From NCBI GenBank assembly GCA_027405735.1, contig JAPEHQ010000005.1:2542001-2606000 (forward strand): a stretch of 64,000 nt of DNA. The letters run 5' to 3'. Under the pieces are notes generated by a model, which was not told where the DNA came from, searched no databases, and saw nothing but the letters and a program-made list of their open reading frames with translations. The translations under genes and the position numbers were made by a program. This DNA comes from Mucor racemosus (taxonomy: Eukaryota; Mucoromycota; Mucoromycetes; Mucorales; Mucoraceae). This document shows, piece after piece, positions 11,199 to 23,667 of the stretch. How positions within the stretch are numbered: the stretch's first letter is position 1; every line of letters begins with the position of its first letter.

Positions 11199-11927
11199 TG
11201 CAGTGGAATTACATACTAAAAATGCTTGATAAAAATAAAACAACCTAAATTCCAAGTGTCGCTCATAAAATATGATGCCACTTGAAATGTGAACAACGAT
11301 AATAAACAAACGCTTCAATTGAACACAATAACAAACGCATGCTAAAAATATGAAATACCCTTTTTTGAACCATACATGTCGTGTAGATGATAGCACCCTT
11401 GATCACGGCGCAATCAATTACACAAATGACATATATATCAAAACAGGATTCTATCCAAATCAATAATGATAATAAACAAAGATATCAATTTAGTCAACTA
11501 CTCATCTATATTGAAGTTGCACTATCAATATAAATACGATTCAAGCATATAAAAACTACCCTTTAAAAATCAAGGTTACATAAAATAGATATAACAGAAA
11601 TAAACAAAACAACCATTTCCCAAAAGGTCGATATTGTCACACTTGACATACAATCCCTTATGGTCAATGCTCTACACAATTTACCCCTTAAAATATCAAA
11701 TCAATAACAATGTACTCAAAACTGGAAGATTACTAAATATACATCCATTCAAGTCTGATGGTATCCAAGTTCTCCAAATCACTATAAATACCCTCATACT
11801 TTTCAATTATTTTAACTCTCCAGAAATCTTTTGTAATAAAAACTTTAGCTGATTATAATTGTATTTCTACTGCTTTTATTTTTTTATATTTTTTTTATTT
11901 TAGTAAATAACTTCGTCATTTACTGCA
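11199..11927 (+). mobile_element. Solo LTR (729 bp), second copy, TSD AGCCA
   Basis: Near-identical to 6562-7289, with the same TGCAGTGG start and TTTACTGCA end. It is flanked by AGCCA at 11194-11198 and 11928-11932. The inverted DIC repeat copy 3 has a single TGGCT (AGCCA on the other strand) at 54086-54090 with the flanks directly joined, so the pre-insertion allele is visible. The two copies differ by few bases, so insertion or homogenisation is recent. Confidence 0.92.
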
Positions 11928-12286
11928 AGCCATTCAATTTTGCTATGCTCAATTACGGCGTCGCTCTACTGGCTCGTTTTTGCAATTTTTTAATAAAAGT
12001 ATGATATGACAGACGGTTTTTCTGGTAGAAAAATGTATGTTTCTATGACAACAGTTGTTGCCTATTTTGTTTAGTTTAGGATTTATTCGCTGTAATGCTA
12101 CTTTTACATTGTCTGAAATGTGCGATTTAGCAGGGCTTTAATTGCGCTAAATAATGTAAAGCCTTGAAAATCCTTTTCTACGTGTGTTGTTTTTTGTTTT
12201 GTTTTCATATCCCAAGGGTATCATTCACCGTTTGATAAGGCATATCAGACTATCAAACTGATATTCTTTTCTTTTTTCTGAGTATG

Positions 12287-12558
12287 TGTAATGAGCCAAG
12301 CATTTCGGTTTTATTCATGCAAAACCTTGACTCATTCCTTATATAAATACTACAAGGAAATCATTACATGATCCCTTGTGGGTTTATCTGTCTTGTTAAA
12401 CTCCCTTTACTTTTATTTATTCACTAATAAATATCTAATTTACAAATAAGAACACCAACCTTCATCAACCCAGTGATCATCAATTTATAATAACAAGAAT
12501 AATATCTATAAGCATATTATCCATCTTTGCTGTTAGTCCAAAATTACAGATTATTACA
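12287..12558 (+). repeat. R4 LTR-like sequence copy 1
   Basis: It begins TGTAATGAGCC and ends GATTATTACA, giving inverted TGTAAT/ATTACA ends. A TATA-like tatataaatactacaagg lies at about 12340. Parts align with 33188-33458 (plus strand) and 55817-56010 (minus strand, truncated). Flanks GTATG and CCATG do not form a clean duplication. The shape suits a short solo LTR but the call rests on repeat structure only. Confidence 0.55.
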
Positions 12559-12819
12559 CCATGAGCATCTTGTTATCTTTTTAACCATCATATTCAGTGG
12601 ACACAACAGCTCAGACTATAGTGTGCAGACAACCTGGGCACAATAAATTATCTTGTGCAGCACACAGGTGGGCCGTAGTAGTGCAAATTTATGTGATTTA
12701 ACTGCTGATGCTAAACTAGCATCAAATTAGTTGTGTCGACTCGCAATAAAGTAAAGCGTTTTATCAAGTAGGATGTTGGCTTTCAATATATTTTAGTTAA
12801 ATTGAACAGATAGAGGAGA

Positions 12820-14650
12820 TATGGTTTATGCAGAGATATGTAATGTGTGGGAGAAGAGCACAGATCTATGAGCACAAAAAAATGATCCAAATTGTGAAGC
12901 TTCGTTGACCTGTACGAGATTTTTTTGTGGCGATACCTGGTGGCTCAAATGTAATTGAAACATTTAATTATAAAACGTATCGAATCAAGATAAAGTTGGT
13001 GGATTGATATAACGGATAATAAATGCAATGTCGGTCATTTATTAAATGGGTAAAGAAGAATGTAAATGTATAAAGCAAATCTTACTTTTTTATGAAAGTA
13101 CTGTACTAATTATTTTTATTAGACCAATAGGTTTAAAAAGCATAGTTAAGTGCAATTATTGCTACTGAATCGTATAATTTGATATGCAGAAAACTCTTGA
13201 AGCATTTATTCTTTTTCTTGGCAATGCTACAGATTATCGTTCAATATGACTGAATATTAATGAATCAGAGAAAATACAACTGGTAAAAAACTGATATCTA
13301 ATGTACATCGATGTCAAGATTGATAAAAGATGCATCCATTATTATGCAGTGGTAGAAATCGCAACATTTTGATGGGTAGAAATTACAGGACCAAGATGCT
13401 GTGTTTACCTCAGGATTTTCAAAAGGGTTTAAAAGCATACTTTATCAAACCTACTACTTGGATGTTAAATACTCACCATATGCTATTAGTATCATCTTGT
13501 TTTTACTTAATTGCTGCATTATTAAAAGTCAAGCTTTTTTTCATAGCGCATAATAATGACAATGGGATGTTTCTGATTTTAGATGGACAACATTTATCAT
13601 AAGGCGAGCTGATGATACATTTGATACTACTGTAGATGGAACCAGTCGATTTAATTTATGGAATTTGAATGCAAATACCGAGAAACCATTTGTAAGTACT
13701 TAAGTTGGTTCTGGTAAAGCATTGAATAAATTGGCTTGGGATAAAGAGAGCAAAAAGGCGGTAATAGATTCCAGTGTTGGCCATGTTTATGTTTATGATA
13801 TTGGAGAGGTAAGAGTAAAAAAACTTAATGTAAATCACCTCTAGCGCAATAATTATAAAGCAAGACTATATTATCATCAAGTATGCTACCGCACAATATT
13901 AACATGTATAAAGATTTACAATAACAATCTTGAATCAAGTGGGTACAGCATTGTAAATTCTTGAAAAAGTTCTCCAGTATTATAAAATCTCTTATTTTTA
14001 AGATTCACAAGGCTTATAAGCGGAATATTAATTTCGAAAATTATTCTTGTCCAGATCATCAATTTTGACATTTTTTGAAATTTTTTTTCTGATTTTGCAA
14101 ATTTAGAGTTAATTCTACTACCAATTATAAAAACAAAAAATATACACATATACAGAATTTAGCGCTCTATTTTATTAGTAAAAAATAACAAACATTTTTA
14201 TTGCAAAGTATTATATGAAAATCCTTTAACCAAAAAACTGTTTTTGGGACAGAACTACAAATTTTTATTACTTAACATTTAATATTAAGTTTTTATAAAA
14301 TGAGTATTAGTTATAGCTACAATTTTCTCTCACAATATAGTATATTTAAAGGTTGATTTTGGTATCAAAATTTGATTTTTCTGTTTTTTGATGAAAATCA
14401 TGAGCGTTGGTAAGGGTAAAATGAGCCCCGAAAATGTCCGCTACAAATTCTAAATTTTCAGACCAAACATGGTTAAATATAAGAAAAGTAAAAAAAAAAA
14501 GATTCTTTTTTTATTTAAAACTTAGATATATCGTAGTATAAGATACTTAAGGGCTCGATTTCGCTACGCTCAATTACGGTTTTGCCCTGCTGTCTCGCTG
14601 TTGCAATTTTTAATGAATGTGCCATATGAATGATAGCTCTATCTCGTAAC
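12820..14650 (+). repeat. DIC repeat copy 2, with dynein-derived fragment
   Basis: Aligns in inverted orientation with 53.99-55.82 kb (copy 3), including a tttttttgtggcgatacctgg block near 12920, the dynein-like exons at 13.4-13.8 kb and the AT-rich 3' block shared with copy 1. Copies 2 and 3 are perhaps 80-85% similar by eye. Its ends do not show clear inverted repeats, so the element class is unknown. Confidence 0.7.
13400..13812 (+). pseudogene. Fragment of cytoplasmic dynein intermediate chain gene
   Basis: Plus-strand reading gives LDVKYSPYAISIIL near 13455 and, after an intron-like gap, RADDTFDTTVDGTSRFNLWN near 13592. Then come ALNKLAWDKESKKA and SSVGHVYVYDIGE, ending at a GTAAGA donor at 13810. 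In order this matches the last WD40 blades of dynein intermediate chains (known pattern: DVxWSP, VDGxGxLDLWNLN, ALNRVRW, GDSEGQxYVYDVGE). Stops and frame breaks occur (for example TAA near 13600 and 13702), and no start or upstream exons are present. It is therefore a gene fragment carried in a repeat. A diverged copy lies at 54.83-55.25 kb. Confidence 0.75.
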
Positions 14651-14765
14651 ATTTGTAATATACTATATATACAGGATGATTTAACATCAGTTTTTCATTA
14701 GAAATTAACTGTAGAAATTGTGGCACACTCTATGATTTGAAGATAAGGTGTCATTTTTATTAAAA

Positions 14766-16557
14766 TTATTTCAAGTAGGCATCGCCCAAATCCAGATTGG
14801 TAAGAGTGTTCTTTGCATTTGTTGTGGAAGTAGAAATACTTCCTTTGGGGAATAATTGAGGGCTAATGGGAATAATTGGACTCATAGGGTCTCTTACAAT
14901 TTCACCACTTGCCCCTACAGCAGGTAATTTCAATGAAGGCATTAATTTACGAATAGATTTGGACTTTTTGACTTTGGGTCTATGAGTATCTACAGCATCA
15001 ATGTCGACTAGACGAGTGAAACAAATGTCAGTTTACAAAAATACAAATATATAATATTCAATTACATACCCTTAAATCGCTTTTCTTCACATCCATATGC
15101 TTTTGGTGTTAATTCAATAACGGTATGAAGGGGGATTTTGATATATGGGAGATCTTCATGACTATAATTCATGAAATAAGCATAAATACATCTTAAAATG
15201 GCTTGATGACCAATGATGAGAATGTTTTCATGTCTTTCCAATTCCATGATAACAGGTTCCAATCTAAGAACAACATCGCCATATGATTCGCCTCCTCTGT
15301 ATCTATAATTAAATTTGTCTTCATCACGATTTGCATAATCTTCAGGATATTTTTGCTTTTGTTGTGTGTAAGAAAGTGTATCAAAAAGTATAAAATTAAA
15401 ATTTACCTCTATTTCTTCATAAGTCATTCCATCACAAACACCAGCATCTAATTCATCTAATGCTTTCCATTGTAATTTCGGGTAATCTAATTTCTCACTT
15501 GTTTCAATTGTTCTATTCATGGTAGAAGTCCAAACAGTTAAATCTTGATCTCCCAAGTTTGTCTTTATCAGATCAGGTAACTTTGAAGCATATAAACGAC
15601 CCCTTTCAGAAAGATTAGAATCGCCACCAATTTTACCCATAAGATTGTATTGAGATTCACCATGTCTACTAAAATAAATCTTTCTGGGTGCAATATGAAG
15701 ATTCATTAGATAATATACAATTCTTGATTCCAAATAACCTTGAATTTGATTGATAATATTTTGACTACCAACATTGATTAGTTTGATATAAGTGAGTTCT
15801 TGTTCTGTGATTGTTTCATATTGCTCCTTGTAATGATCAATACGAGCTCTAAAATCAACAGCGGCTTCATCAGGATCCATTTTAGCATAATCAGGAGATG
15901 ATAATTTGACATCTTTGATATTTGCCAAGATCAATTCTTCATCTTGACAAATTGACTCAATGAATAAAACTTGAATATCTTGTTTTCCTAACTTTTCACA
16001 TAACCATCTACGTCTTGCAGTTGTACTATTTGTTGCGTCGTAAATTGCAACAATGCCTTGTTCATCTCTAAACCATCTCATCATGTCTTCTAATGCTGCT
16101 GCTGCTGCTTCTCTTCTTTGTTGTTCACCCAATGTGTTGTGTGGATCAAAGAAAGTGTGGGGTAAATTTGCGCCATGTAATTGGCGACGGTAATTTCCAA
16201 CATTAAATACCTTTGTCTTGATACCCAACCAAGTGAGGTATCTGCAAACTAAAGGTTTGAATGTGTGAATCTTTTATCATTCTTTTGGGGATGTTGCTAT
16301 TTTTTTTGAAATTACCTTTTTGTGAAATATAAGTTTTACCTCTAGCAGGTAATCCTACCATCTAAAAAAAAAAAAAAAAAAAACATAAATACAATACATG
16401 TGTCAGTATCATTGGTATGAAACAATAGGGGTAGACAAGCATATTTACAACACAGGCGATTTTTAAATCTAATTTGCATTTGATAGGGAGATGGGGGGAT
16501 ATTAAGTATACTATATAATAAAACTTACAATGTAGAAATTCACTTACTGGAACTCAT
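14766..16557 (-). CDS. 6-phosphofructo-2-kinase/fructose-2,6-bisphosphatase
   Basis: Six exons on the minus strand: 16548-16557, 16449-16468, 16316-16361, 15407-16248, 15070-15355, 14766-15007, giving 481 residues. The kinase half opens with the P-loop MVGLPARGKTYIS and continues with TKVFNVGNYRR. The phosphatase half has the histidine-phosphatase RHGESQYN motif, DAGVCDGMTYEEIE with the acid residue, and the second His in IIGHQAILRC. The conserved C-terminal AVDTHRPK is present. It makes and degrades fructose-2,6-bisphosphate, the regulator of PFK-1. All catalytic landmarks for both activities are present. Exons 1 and 2 are only 10 and 20 nt. The 51-nt intron at 15356-15406 is a multiple of three without a stop, so retention would add 17 residues. 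Length suits the family (about 450-520). Confidence 0.93.
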
Positions 16558-16690
16558 GTTCAATAAAGGGATAAAAAGATAGTGTAATAGCGATAAAGAA
16601 AATATTAAATGTAAAAGATTATCCATTATTTATACTAGTTTTATTTTGAAACTACTAAAAATTTGATTTTTTTTATAAACCAATCAAATG

Positions 16691-17920
16691 TTACATGATC
16701 ACTTCATCTAATGAAGACTCTGTGATGATGTTTTCATTTTGAGTGCCTAATCGTGGTATACGAACATAAGCATCTGTACCATAACCTTCCATGGTTACAA
16801 TATTAATGTCACCTCCCCAATATTCTGCATAAACACGACTCATTGGTAGTCCAATACCTAATCTCATTACCATTTTATCGTGTTCATTCAATTTAGCTTC
16901 TAATTGTTCAACATGTTCCATATTACCAAATCGTTTATAGTTTCCATATGACCATAATTCACTGAATACTTGTTTATTCATCCCACCACCTTGATCCGAT
17001 ATACGAAATAATACATCTTGATCATTTGAACATAAAGTTACTTTAATTTCTTTGGGTATAATTGTTGTTGTTGCAGAGTAAGGTTGTGTTGCATGTCGGA
17101 ATGCATTAGATAATAATTGAAATATAATATATTCTACATGATCAGATACATATGTAAATTCTGTATCCGTGCCGTTTAATTGTATTTTAGGTAAAATCAT
17201 TTTCATTGAATTTTGTTGTTGTTGTAAATAAGTTGCATGTGCTTGGACCAAATGTATGCATTTTGTCAATACATTATGTGACGAACAGACATTAAATATT
17301 GATTTCTTCCTTTTTGATAACACTAGATGATGTTCAGTTAAAACGCGTCTTGAGATCCGGGATCTTAGTGTAGCATTCATGAATCGATCCAATCTATCCA
17401 TCGACATGATACCTTCATGCTGTTGTTCACATTCATTTATACCTTTTGCTAATTGAGGAATTACTACCAAGTGAGCATCTAATGATTCTTGTAACATGTC
17501 GCAAAATGCTTCGTTCTCTTGTCTTGTTTCAATTACAGGTATTTTACGAATACGATCAAATGCTTGCCAGTATAAATCATATACATTTTCAATATGTGGA
17601 TTTGTACCTAAAATATATGGCAATTTTTGAAATTCTCGGATACGATGAGCAATACGAATAGGTAATTCTGTTCTAACATAATTTGCTGATTTTAGTAGAC
17701 GTTCTGTATTGCAATGTCTTTCATAAAAGATCAGTTGCCGTAAGGTAAGAGGAGTCGGACTTTGTGAGTAATATGTATCCAAGGTTTTGTTCATGTAGAA
17801 ATGCTGACCATGCGATATTGTAGGGATAGGAGGAGGAGGAGGAGGCTGTGGCGGCGATATACTTGCAGCTAGCGTAGATAATTTTCTCTTTGTGCAAGAT
17901 CTTAATAGACTCATTTTCAT
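16691..17920 (-). CDS. Mitochondrial branched-chain 2-oxoacid dehydrogenase kinase (BCKDK/PDK family)
   Basis: Intronless, 409 residues from the ATG at 17920. The N-terminus MKMSLLRSCTKRKLSTLAAS is basic and hydroxylated like a mitochondrial presequence and is followed by a Pro-rich linker. The N-terminal four-helix domain includes ELPIRIAHRIREFQKLPYI and NPHIENVYDLY. The GHKL ATPase domain shows the N-box (FQLLSNAFRHA), DQGGGM (G1) and GIGLPMSRVYAEYWGG (G2). The IAHR-x-EFQKLPYI and AYVRI features resemble BCKDH kinase more than PDH kinase, but a PDK role cannot be excluded. It would phosphorylate and inactivate the E1 subunit of a mitochondrial dehydrogenase. An in-frame ATG at 18085 would add 55 residues without obvious targeting character, so the later start is preferred. 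Confidence 0.88.
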   Translation of the reverse strand: MKMSLLRSCTKRKLSTLAASISPPQPPPPPPIPTISHGQHFYMNKTLDTYYSQSPTPLTLRQLIFYERHCNTERLLKSANYVRTELPIRIAHRIREFQKLPYILGTNPHIENVYDLYWQAFDRIRKIPVIETRQENEAFCDMLQESLDAHLVVIPQLAKGINECEQQHEGIMSMDRLDRFMNATLRSRISRRVLTEHHLVLSKRKKSIFNVCSSHNVLTKCIHLVQAHATYLQQQQNSMKMILPKIQLNGTDTEFTYVSDHVEYIIFQLLSNAFRHATQPYSATTTIIPKEIKVTLCSNDQDVLFRISDQGGGMNKQVFSELWSYGNYKRFGNMEHVEQLEAKLNEHDKMVMRLGIGLPMSRVYAEYWGGDINIVTMEGYGTDAYVRIPRLGTQNENIITESSLDEVIM

Positions 17921-18518
17921 ATATATAAAGAAGAAGGGAAGAACTAAAAAAGGTCCTGAGAAAATATGATATGGATTTTGTAAGCAGTTTTGTATATAAT
18001 GCGTTTCCATACGGTCACATTCACATTTTGTACGACTCCTTGAGATAGAAAATATTCCATAATCCCCGTACTTTTCGTAATGCAATTGCTCATTGATTCA
18101 TTTAAAATAGAGTAGTGCCAAATGCGCATGACGATGCACAATGGCACATATATTTCCTTATGAAATTAAACTGATTTTTTTCATGACTAAAGCAACGAAT
18201 AATACCGAAAAAATCACTAATTTACCTTGAAAGTCCAAATTTCACATACTCTCAACTAAAACAAAAAATACTACAGCAAAGATCTTTTCATAGCAATCAA
18301 TTACTATTATAATATATATAGCAAATTTAGTTATTTTTGGCCTTTAATAATGTTTTGAAATTAAACACTACAGTTTTTTTATACGGAATATCACATGAAA
18401 AAAGTAATTGTTTTTGTTTATTTACGAATAGATGAGGGTCATTAAAAGCAGGTGGTTATTTTACAGTAGAAGAATAATGAATGGGTAGAGTTAAGGGGGT
18501 AAAATTGTACAGATGGTT
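17921..18518. other. Intergenic region upstream of the kinase gene
   Basis: AT-rich spacer with the kinase promoter and the 3' flank of nothing else, since the next gene on the left side of the membrane-protein locus is also on the minus strand and ends at 18519. Apart from the alternative in-frame upstream extension of the kinase (to 18085), no feature was recognised. Confidence 0.4.
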
Positions 18519-19511
18519 CTAAGCATAAGATGCTAATGGAGAAGCTTTACTAGCTGGTTGATAAGCTGGAGGTGGTGGACAAGCTAGCTTGTTACTTTCC
18601 TCTTGACTAATCTTTTTAGTTACTGATTCAATATCATTTACAGTCTTGTAAGAATACTGATCATTGAAGCTTCTTTGGTCTGTTTCTATACGGTATTGAC
18701 GGCCCATTTTCTTGATTTTACCTGTGTGAATGCACATGATTAAGATTGCTATTAATGGAAAATAGACAATAAAGGATTCTAGTACGATCCAAAGTGTAAT
18801 AGAGATTGCCATAGGTTCATTGAAGCAGTAAATCCAAGAAAGTATAGTCATTCCAGCCATACAGATCGAGAATAAGATGGGAGTTACCTTTAAAAAGAGC
18901 ATATCATCTCGATTTCGACGAATTAAACGAACATGTCTTGTTGATCGAGTATATGAAATGACTACCAATGTATTAAAACATGCAATCAGGAACATCAATG
19001 TAACACATATAGCTGCACCGATTTTCTTTTCAGTAATCGATGAAGCGATTGTTAAAAGAATGACAGAGCAGATAGCCACCAATGTATAAACAGCTAGTGA
19101 AACTAAACTTGTATAATAAGTCCATGGTCTCGCCTTCTTTTTATTATTGCCAGCAGGCTTTTTCTTTTCAGGTTCACGCAGATAGAGACTTCCCCAGTGA
19201 TCACGATTATGAATTGCAGTAGCAATGTGGCGGATAAAGATTAATTGAGCTTCCATGATACCAAGAAACACCAACACAGATGCGGCAGGTAATAAGCTCA
19301 GTACCAAGCTTTTACTAACCCAATTCACAGATACGCTTGTTTCACCATAATGAGCAGCCAATAGACAAATACTTCCAATTGCCATCAACATTCCAAAGAT
19401 TGCAAATGGAATCAGTAAAATGTTGTTTCGACATCTACATGTCAGAATGATTGAAAAAAATAAAAATAAAGCAGTGTAAACACACCAAGCATTTTCTTGA
19501 GCACTAAGCAT
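18519..19511 (-). CDS. Polytopic (about seven-TM) membrane protein of unknown function
   Basis: Intronless, 330 residues. About seven hydrophobic segments are visible at roughly residues 12-29, 31-53, 68-93, 133-157, 166-188, 207-225 and 232-258. A basic loop KKKPAGNNKKKAR lies before segment 4. The cytosolic-looking tail is hydrophilic and ends with a Pro-rich stretch (ACPPPPAYQPASK). The PPPPAY part resembles a PPxY motif that could recruit WW-domain ubiquitin ligases of the Rsp5 type; this is inference. No family signature was recognised. The overall layout resembles fungal GPCR-like or RTA1-like proteins only in topology. Confidence 0.72.
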   Translation of the reverse strand: MLSAQENAWCVYTALFLFFSIILTCRCRNNILLIPFAIFGMLMAIGSICLLAAHYGETSVSVNWVSKSLVLSLLPAASVLVFLGIMEAQLIFIRHIATAIHNRDHWGSLYLREPEKKKPAGNNKKKARPWTYYTSLVSLAVYTLVAICSVILLTIASSITEKKIGAAICVTLMFLIACFNTLVVISYTRSTRHVRLIRRNRDDMLFLKVTPILFSICMAGMTILSWIYCFNEPMAISITLWIVLESFIVYFPLIAILIMCIHTGKIKKMGRQYRIETDQRSFNDQYSYKTVNDIESVTKKISQEESNKLACPPPPAYQPASKASPLASYA

Positions 19512-19973
19512 GATTTTTTATTAGAGAAAAAGGATAGATTTTATATAATGAAAATACAGTTCTTTTATACAAAGTCTTGATTTAGTACTATTCAAAAAAA
19601 CATTTGACCTTTTTATAGAATTGATGTGAATACAAGCCAAGCCGCATTATTGCCTTATTCGAATGTTACTATAAATAATGTTTATATATCGGTGATAGAA
19701 CATCATTTAGAGTTTCACTAGTGGTAAAATGTCATAAAAAAACTACAATGCATATTTAAAATCTACGTGAAAAACAATATAAAAGGTAAGAAATGGAATA
19801 AAAAAAATTATACAATAATTTTAGTATTATTGCTTATATTATAACATTTGTTATTTAGGTTTACTACATTTTTATTGCCTCTAAAATATCCTTTAAATTC
19901 AACATATTCCTTAATTTATGCTGTGATACAAATTGAGACTTGCAGTTATTTATTCTTAGAACCAATAGGTTAA
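19512..19973. other. Intergenic region between membrane-protein gene and thiolase pseudogene
   Basis: AT-rich spacer of about 460 bp containing the promoter of the minus-strand membrane-protein gene. No gene, repeat copy or RNA gene was recognised. Confidence 0.4.
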
Positions 19974-21379
<1,406 letters not shown>

Positions 21380-21445
21380 TTTTGATGTTATAATTATACA
21401 TCTTTTGTCAAAAAAAAAAAAATATGCCGCATATATAATTGTTCA

Positions 21446-21560
21446 TTAAATAGGACGGCCTGCAAGGCATTTATCAAAACGTTTAACGGAGTAGTGTGCA
21501 AACTCTTCAAAAGATGACTGAGAAACTTGGTTGCTAGCATCTGCAATCATTTCAGGAATA
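21446..21560 (-). pseudogene. Orphan coding-like fragment, C-terminal exon of an unidentified gene
   Basis: The minus strand reads about 38 residues with protein-like composition, including MIADASNQVSQSSFEEF and then YSVKRFDKCLAGRPI before a TAA at 21446. No upstream exon or start could be joined to it. It lies just upstream of the thiolase pseudogene on the same strand and may be the remnant of a neighbouring gene. I do not recognise the family. Confidence 0.35.
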
Positions 21561-22399
21561 GTATTTTTTTTTAAGCACAAACTCTCTTTTCAATGAAATA
21601 GAGTCTTAGAGTACGTTTTAAGTCTCAACAAGAGCTATGTCTTTCAGGGATTTTTTTTTTTAGCATTTTACTCTTTTTCTAGGACTGGTCCGGACGAACC
21701 AAAGGACCGATAGTTCTCATCTAAACTCTCATCATTAGCCAAGTAAGGCTACTATAGACGAAAAAGATCTCAATCTATTTCTCAACTGTCTAAAAGATAA
21801 TAAAGGATTACATCTCGACACGTTTTATAACAAGATTCAATTGCTTAAATGTCTTAAACAAACACCTTGAAGCAATTTTTTAGTCCAATCATTCACTAAT
21901 CTGACAAAAAGTTTTACATTATGGAAATTGAAAAATAAGAGAATCAATCAATATAAATGTATTGTAAATCTAGTAAATGTACAGAATCTACAACAGATTA
22001 TAATACTCATTGTATTGATCTGTATTGTACAGGGTCTAATGTTATTGTTTAACATTTACTATGATGATTTGCAATATACTCCGCTTATTTCAGCCAACCC
22101 CAATTTCTGGAAGATTATCATAAATCATTACGGAATAATTCTTTTTTTCTAAAATAAAAAATATCATCGTATACTAAATATTTCGAAAAATTATATTTTG
22201 CAAAGAAATAGCTTTTAAAAGATGTATAATGCTGCTGAAAAAACTCTTTAATAACCTGAGCTCGGGATTTCTACATACTTTTTTTGGATTAAGCATGGTT
22301 ATTCGTGACTAGTATGGCCGGATTCTATCAGGTAATCATAGTAGTTGAACGCGGAGACATGTTTATTATTCATTCATTCATTCAATCAATCAATCATTC
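21561..22399. other. Intergenic region upstream of EAF3/MRG15
   Basis: AT-rich sequence with short poly-T tracts near 21565 and 21650. It carries the promoter of the plus-strand MRG15 gene, and direct repeats of (ATTC/AATC)n just upstream of the ATG at 22370-22399. No gene recognised. Confidence 0.4.
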
Positions 22400-23538
22400 A
22401 TGGCAAAAGACGAGAACAAGGATAATTTCGATAAAGACGAAAAGGTGCTATGTTATCATGGTCCTTTTATATACGAAGCCAAGGTAACAAAATTATAGTT
22501 CTAGCTTTTGATTGATACTAATAAATAACTTTTTATAGATATTAAAGCGACAAAAGAAAGAAGAGGAAGGAGAAGAACCAGAACAAGAATCATATCAATA
22601 TTTTGTTCACTACAAGGGTTGGAAACAAACGTATGTTCAAAATTGATTGATATGAGTTAATTGCCCTGGTAACTAAAGATAAATGTTATAGTTGGGATGA
22701 ATGGATCACAGAAGACCGTGTTTTAAAATATACAGATGCTAATTTACAAAAACAAAAGCAACTAAAAGAATTGAATTCTAAAAGAAAACCTTCACGACCT
22801 GCTAATACATCAGCATTAAATGATACAATGGAATCTAGAGGCAGAAAAAGAAATCGTGATTCGAGTATAGACAAAGCAAGATTAGTAAGTTACTTATAGA
22901 TGTATAAAGTAACTTTTTATTAAGTAGAATATAGGAAGAAGAAACAAAGAAACCAGATTTCAAATTAGCGATACCAGATTCATTAAAAGGATTGCTAGTA
23001 GATGACTGGGAACATGTAACGAAAAATAGACAGGTAAAATAGAATGAAAATATAATAATGCATAATGTATTCATATTATTTCAAGATTCATGAATTACCA
23101 CGGGAAATCACTGTAGATAGAATTTTAATGGATTTTAAAGACTCCAGATCAGACCAAGGAGAAATTTTAGATGAATATATTAGAGGAATCCAACTATATT
23201 TTAACAAGACATTGCATACACAATTATTATATCATACTGAACATGAACAATATGATCAAATGTTTGAAGAAGAACAACAACTGCAACAACCTAGTAGCGT
23301 TTATGGAGCAGAACATTTACTACGTTTATTTGTAGAAATGCCGCGATTAGTAGTAGAAACTAATATGGATGCAGATACACTACTTGAAGTAAGAGAGAAA
23401 TTAGAAGCTACATTAAGGTATTTGGTTTTTCGAGGAAATCAACTAGAGGTGTATAACTAACGAAAATGACACAGATTTATTCAGGATCATGAGAGAGATT
23501 ACTTTGTAAATGAATATCAAGATTCACATGCTAAATAA
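22400..23538 (+). CDS. EAF3: EAF3/MRG15 chromo-barrel and MRG-domain protein
   Basis: Six exons: 22400-22483, 22539-22630, 22692-22884, 22935-23033, 23086-23448, 23485-23538, 294 residues. The N-terminal chromo-barrel shows VLCYHGPFIYEAKILK, YFVHYKGWKQTWDEWI and DRVLKY, which in MRG15 bind methylated H3K36. A basic, Ser-rich linker (SRGRKRNRDSS) precedes the MRG domain, which starts around LKGLLVDDWEHVTKN and includes ELPREITVDRILMDF and YGAEHLLRLFVEMPRLV. Known family members are subunits of NuA4 acetyltransferase and Rpd3S deacetylase. Exon 6 was set at the cag before GATCATGAG because this restores the expected C-terminal HERDYFVNEYQ. Length is close to family norms (about 320-400). Confidence 0.93.
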
Positions 23539-23667
23539 ACAAAAAAGTAGTAATAAATCTTGGGGTATATTGTAAACAGATTACTTAATAAAGGATACTA
23601 TATATATATATAATATATATAAAAGTGTGAGGATACTAGTAGCAGTATAGGTGTACTTGATGAATTC

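Larger units (their letters stand above)
10165..12286 (+). repeat. DIC repeat copy 1 (3' part), carrying two LTR insertions
   Basis: The segments 10165-10330, 10718-11198 and 11928-12286 align in order with copy 2 (13.9-14.65 kb) and with copy 3 in inverted orientation (54.72-53.70 kb). The shared blocks include a ccgcttataag-type region, caaaaaacggtttttggg and a ctcaattacgg block. This copy lacks the dynein-derived 5' part. Two solo LTRs interrupt it, and both empty sites survive in the other copies. Confidence 0.8.
5000..14765. other. TE-rich, gene-poor region
   Basis: Nearly 10 kb without an intact gene between the monooxygenase and PFK-2/FBPase-2. It is built of nested repeats annotated separately: RF1 copy A, LTRs, a mariner element, DIC repeat copies 1 and 2 and R4 LTR-like sequences. 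Stretches such as 7290-7440 and 9905-10160 hold nothing recognisable beyond AT-rich sequence. Confidence 0.75.

Noticed and set aside
6562..11927. A single full-length LTR retrotransposon bounded by the two 728/729-bp LTRs
   Set aside because: Each LTR has its own, different 5-bp duplication, there is no gag/pol between them, and a mariner and other repeats fill the gap.
13330..13602. 90-codon ORF as an independent gene
   Set aside because: It is in the wrong frame relative to the dynein-derived exons and crosses an intron-like gap of the captured fragment.
17921..18085. Extended N-terminus of the BCKDH-type kinase from the ATG at 18085
   Set aside because: The extra 55 residues lack targeting features and would bury the mitochondrial presequence-like stretch starting at 17920.
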